From Oscillospiraceae bacterium (lineage in GTDB: Bacteria; Bacillota; Clostridia; Oscillospirales; UBA929): a stretch of 9,202 nucleotides of DNA. The notes beneath the pieces were generated by a model. That model saw nothing but the letters and a program-made list of their open reading frames with translations. It searched no databases and was not told the origin of the DNA. Positions 6,850 to 9,202 of this stretch are shown here, in pieces; positions within the stretch are counted from its first letter, which is position 1, and every line of letters starts with the position of its first letter. Made by a program: the position numbers and the translations under genes. Location: NCBI GenBank assembly GCA_031289065.1, contig JAITQI010000131.1, forward strand, positions 1 through 9,202, written 5' to 3'.

Positions 6850-7896
6850 ATGAAATATCAAACAAGCGGCCCGCAGCCGAAGGCTGAGAAAAAGGCCCCC
6901 CGCCGCGGACTTCGCGTCTTCTTTCTGAGTATCCTCTGTCTGGGCGTCATTTTTGTCGGCCTGGCCGCCTACCTCCAGCTCACCGGCGGCGGCATCCGCC
7001 CGCCCGACCAGTCCGGCGGCCTCGAACCCATCGACACCGGCTTGTTGGAAGACGGCGCGGCCGCCGTCCTGCCCAGCCGCGCCCCAGGGGAAGACACCGC
7101 CGGGGATCGCCGGGAGGGAGTGTACACCATCATCCTGGCCGGCACCGACATGGACGACTACCACACCGACAGCCTGATGGTGGCCGCGCTGGACACCAAA
7201 AACGGCACCCTAAAAATTCTCAGCATCCCCCGAGACACCCAGGTGGCGGTCAAACGGGAAACCAAAAAAATCAACGCCGCCTGGGGCGTCGGCAAAATCG
7301 ATCAGCTCAGAGCGGAGCTGAAAACGGTCCTTGGCTTCGTCCCCGACGCCTACGCGGTGGTCGATCTGAAGGGCTTTGTCAAGCTGGTCGACGCCATCGA
7401 CGGCGTGGACTTCGACGTGCCCCAGAACATGTACTACAACGACCCCGCCCAGAACCTGTACATCAACCTCAAAAAAGGCCCCCAGCACCTGGACGGGGCC
7501 AAGGCCATCCAGCTTGTCCGCTTTCGGCGCTACACAGAGGGCGACATCAAGCGGGTGCAAGTGCAGCAGCAATTTTTGACGGCTGTCTTCAAACAGACGA
7601 TACGGCTGAAAAACGTCTTCAAGGTCAACGAATTCGCCCAAATCGCCAGCGACCATCTGCGCTCCGACCTGTCCGTCGGCCAAATGGCCTGGTTCGGCCT
7701 GGAGCTCATGAAACTCGACGAGGGGGCCATCTCCTTTCACACCCTCCCCGGCGACGCGAGCGCCTATTACAAGGGGCAAAACTATGTGCTGGTCGATCAG
7801 ACAGAGGCCCTCAAACTCATCAACGAAACCATCAACCCCTTCACCACCCCCATCACCGCCGACCACATCAACATCAGCCAGCTCCGGGACAACTGA
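6850..7896 (+). CDS. LytR-CpsA-Psr (LCP) family glycopolymer transferase, second copy
   Basis: This is a paralog of the preceding gene, about 60-65% identical by eye across the LCP domain, so a tandem duplication is likely. The 348 residues give a Lys/Arg-rich cytoplasmic start, one membrane helix (about 22-42), a short Gly/Pro/Asp-rich linker (about 46-86) and the extracellular LCP domain from DRREGVYT (86-93). Motifs: AGTD (Asp100), HTDSLMVAALD (Asp107), SIPRDTQV (Arg128), DLKGFVKLVDAIDGVDFDVP (172-191), HLDGAKAIQLVRFR (Arg224, Arg226) and VQQQFL. The Arg expected two residues before the second Asp is His105. The linker is shorter than in the first copy and one residue is missing after the Arg pair, so the two may differ in substrate or placement. 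It starts 80 nt after the first copy behind a hairpin and an unusual ribosome site. A terminator begins 16 nt after its stop. Confidence 0.91.
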   Translation: MKYQTSGPQPKAEKKAPRRGLRVFFLSILCLGVIFVGLAAYLQLTGGGIRPPDQSGGLEPIDTGLLEDGAAAVLPSRAPGEDTAGDRREGVYTIILAGTDMDDYHTDSLMVAALDTKNGTLKILSIPRDTQVAVKRETKKINAAWGVGKIDQLRAELKTVLGFVPDAYAVVDLKGFVKLVDAIDGVDFDVPQNMYYNDPAQNLYINLKKGPQHLDGAKAIQLVRFRRYTEGDIKRVQVQQQFLTAVFKQTIRLKNVFKVNEFAQIASDHLRSDLSVGQMAWFGLELMKLDEGAISFHTLPGDASAYYKGQNYVLVDQTEALKLINETINPFTTPITADHINISQLRDN

Positions 7897-7912
7897 GCCA
7901 CAAAAGAAAACC

Positions 7913-7948
7913 AAAAGCCCGGCAGGACAACCGTCCCGCCGGGCTTTT
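7913..7948 (+). terminator. Bidirectional rho-independent terminator
   Basis: AAAAGCCCGGCAGGAC (7913-7928) pairs with GTCCCGCCGGGCTTTT (7933-7948) around the loop AACC, with one A-C mismatch in 16 positions. TTTT closes the plus-strand side. On the minus strand the stem runs into a longer T-rich tract, the complement of 7901-7916. The element therefore fits termination of both the LCP genes and the convergent PFL-family gene. Confidence 0.9.
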
Positions 7949-7981
7949 ACGCCCAAACCACAAAAAACCCGTCCCCATAAT

Positions 7982-8009
7982 TGTCAAATGTCCATTGTCA
8001 ACTGTCAAT
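7982..8009. repeat. Four tandem imperfect heptamers (TGTCAAN)
   Basis: Four adjacent 7-bp units read TGTCAAA, TGTCCAT, TGTCAAC and TGTCAAT, in an AT-rich patch between the terminator and the end of the minus-strand gene. Read on the minus strand they give repeated TTGACA-like words with no good -10 nearby. The patch is unlike the surrounding GC-rich sequence. It may be one copy of a dispersed intergenic repeat, which a single window cannot show. Confidence 0.65.
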
Positions 8010-8015
8010 TGGCCG

Positions 8016-9202
8016 TCAGTTGCGTTGCGAGTGAATCGGCGCCGGAATCCGTCCTCCACGGGCGATAAACGCGTCGGGGGCGAACCGGTTGACCGGCATG
8101 ACCGGCGCGCCGCCCAGCAGGCCGCCGAAATTCACCATATCCCCCTCTTTTTTGCCGAAGGCGGGGATCAGACGAACGGCGGTGGTTTTGTTGTTGACCA
8201 CCCCGATGGCCACCTCGTCGGCGATGATGGCCGACAGCAGGGCGGGGGAGACGTCGCCGGGCAGGGCGATCATGTCCAGCCCCACCGAGCAGACCGCCGT
8301 CATGGCCTCGAGCTTTTCCAGCGTCAACGCCCCCAGGGCCACCGCCTCCACCATGCCCGCGTCCTCGGACACCGGGATAAAGGCTCCGGACAGGCCGCCC
8401 ACATGGCTGGAAGCCATGACGCCGCCCTTTTTGACCGCGTCGTTGAGCATGGCCAGCGCCGCCGTCGTGCCGTGAGCGCCGACCCGCTCCAGACCCATGC
8501 CCTCCAAAATCCGGGCCACCGAATCCCCCCGGGCGGGGGTGGGGGCCAGGGACAAATCCACGATGCCGAAGGAGGCACCCAAACGCCGGGCGGCCTCGGC
8601 GGCCACCAATTGGCCCATCCGGGTGATTTTGAAGGCGGTTTTTTTGATGACCTCGGAAAGCTCCGTCATGGAGCAGGCCCCCGCCCGGGCGATGGCGGCC
8701 CGCACCGCCCCCGGCCCGGACACCCCCACGTTGACCGCGCACTCGCCCTCCCCCACGCCGTGGAAGGCCCCGGCCATAAAGGGATTGTCCTCCGGAGTGT
8801 TGGAAAAGACGACCAGCTTGGCGCAGGCGATGGAGTCCCTGTCCGCCGTCAGCCGGGCGCATTCTTTGATGATGTCCCCCATTTTGACGATGGCGTCCAT
8901 GTTGATCCCCGCCCGGGTCGTGGCCACGTTGACCGACGAGCAGACCCGCTCCGTGGCGGCCAAGGCGGCTGGAATGGCGTCCAGCAGACGGCGGTCGCCC
9001 ACCGTCTCCCCCTTGTGTACCAGCGCCGAATAGCCGCCGATAAAGTTGACACCCACCGCCCGGGCGGCCTTGTCCAGCGCCAGGGCCAGCGGGGTCGCGT
9101 CCTCGGTGTCCACGCTGTCCAGCAGCAGGGCCACCGGGGTGACCGACACCCGCTTGTTGACGATGGGCGCGCCGTATTCCACCTCGATGCGCTCGCACAC
9201 CG
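8016..9202 (-). CDS. PFL family protein, UPF0210/DUF711 (5'-truncated by window edge)
   Basis: This is a conserved protein of the UPF0210/DUF711 family, called PFL-like because its fold resembles pyruvate formate-lyase; it is not known to have that activity and its role is unsettled. About 394 residues are visible against a family length near 450. The GTG at 9200 is internal, since the family sequence matching EYGAPIVNKRVSVTP (residues 8-22) lies some 50-60 residues in, so the true start is beyond the window. Other conserved stretches are FIGGYSALVHKGET (53-66), VFSNTPEDNPFMAGAFHGVG (131-150), AHGTTAALAMLNDAVKKGG (242-260), VNNKTTAVRLIPAFGKKEGD (335-354) and the C-terminus GRIPAPIHSQRN. In many Gram-positives it is paired with a small ACT-domain (UPF0237) gene just upstream, which would lie outside the window. 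It converges on the LCP genes and probably uses the shared terminator at 7913-7948. Confidence 0.93.
   Translation of the reverse strand, partial: VCERIEVEYGAPIVNKRVSVTPVALLLDSVDTEDATPLALALDKAARAVGVNFIGGYSALVHKGETVGDRRLLDAIPAALAATERVCSSVNVATTRAGINMDAIVKMGDIIKECARLTADRDSIACAKLVVFSNTPEDNPFMAGAFHGVGEGECAVNVGVSGPGAVRAAIARAGACSMTELSEVIKKTAFKITRMGQLVAAEAARRLGASFGIVDLSLAPTPARGDSVARILEGMGLERVGAHGTTAALAMLNDAVKKGGVMASSHVGGLSGAFIPVSEDAGMVEAVALGALTLEKLEAMTAVCSVGLDMIALPGDVSPALLSAIIADEVAIGVVNNKTTAVRLIPAFGKKEGDMVNFGGLLGGAPVMPVNRFAPDAFIARGGRIPAPIHSQRN

Noticed and set aside
7982..8009. CRISPR-like array
   Set aside because: The units are 7 bp, directly adjacent and without spacers.
8005..9198. A second long minus-strand frame overlapping the PFL-family gene
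   Set aside because: It is out of frame with the conserved UPF0210 sequence and is repetitive Gly/Arg/His-rich text.

Overview
The window is a compact, GC-rich (roughly mid-60s % by eye) bacterial chromosomal segment made almost entirely of housekeeping genes. The order smc-ftsY-rdgB-yhbY-nadD-yqeK-LCP, a short FtsY without an acidic domain, Shine-Dalgarno sites of the AAGGAGG type and LytR-CpsA-Psr wall ligases all point to a Gram-positive-type Firmicute. The Smc head wording and the gene order best suit a high-GC member of the Clostridia, Oscillospiraceae-like. That placement is inference from gene order and motifs, not from a database search.

Layout. Positions 2-5678 hold six plus-strand genes packed head to tail: the C-terminal three quarters of smc (its start lies outside the window), ftsY, rdgB, yhbY, nadD and yqeK. 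Gaps are 13 nt or less, and several genes overlap by 4-20 nt. The first LCP gene (5675-6769) overlaps yqeK by 4 nt. An 80-nt gap with two hairpins follows, then a second, paralogous LCP gene (6850-7896). A strong hairpin terminator at 7913-7948, with A/T tracts on both sides, ends this block and also serves the convergent minus-strand gene. That gene (8016 to the right edge) encodes a PFL-family/UPF0210 (DUF711) protein and is cut at its 5' end by the window.

How it works together. Smc organises and segregates the chromosome. FtsY docks SRP-ribosome complexes at the membrane. RdgB removes non-canonical purine nucleotides, YhbY is a small ribosome-associated RNA-binding protein, NadD makes the NAD dinucleotide and YqeK is an HD-domain Ap4A hydrolase. 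The LCP proteins attach anionic glycopolymers to peptidoglycan. The set is a growth-linked operon rather than an accessory island, and I see no mobile element, CRISPR array, tRNA or rRNA. No stretch of more than 300 bases lacks a gene.

The more interesting signals are small: a near-consensus extended -10 promoter written into the coding sequence of yqeK; a hairpin that fills the over-long spacer between a strong Shine-Dalgarno and the start of the second LCP gene; a perfect 10-bp hairpin between the two LCP genes; a four-unit heptamer repeat in the convergent intergenic region; altered D-loop residues in Smc; and loss of a usually conserved Arg near the catalytic Asp in both LCP paralogs. I found no convincing new multi-gene system.
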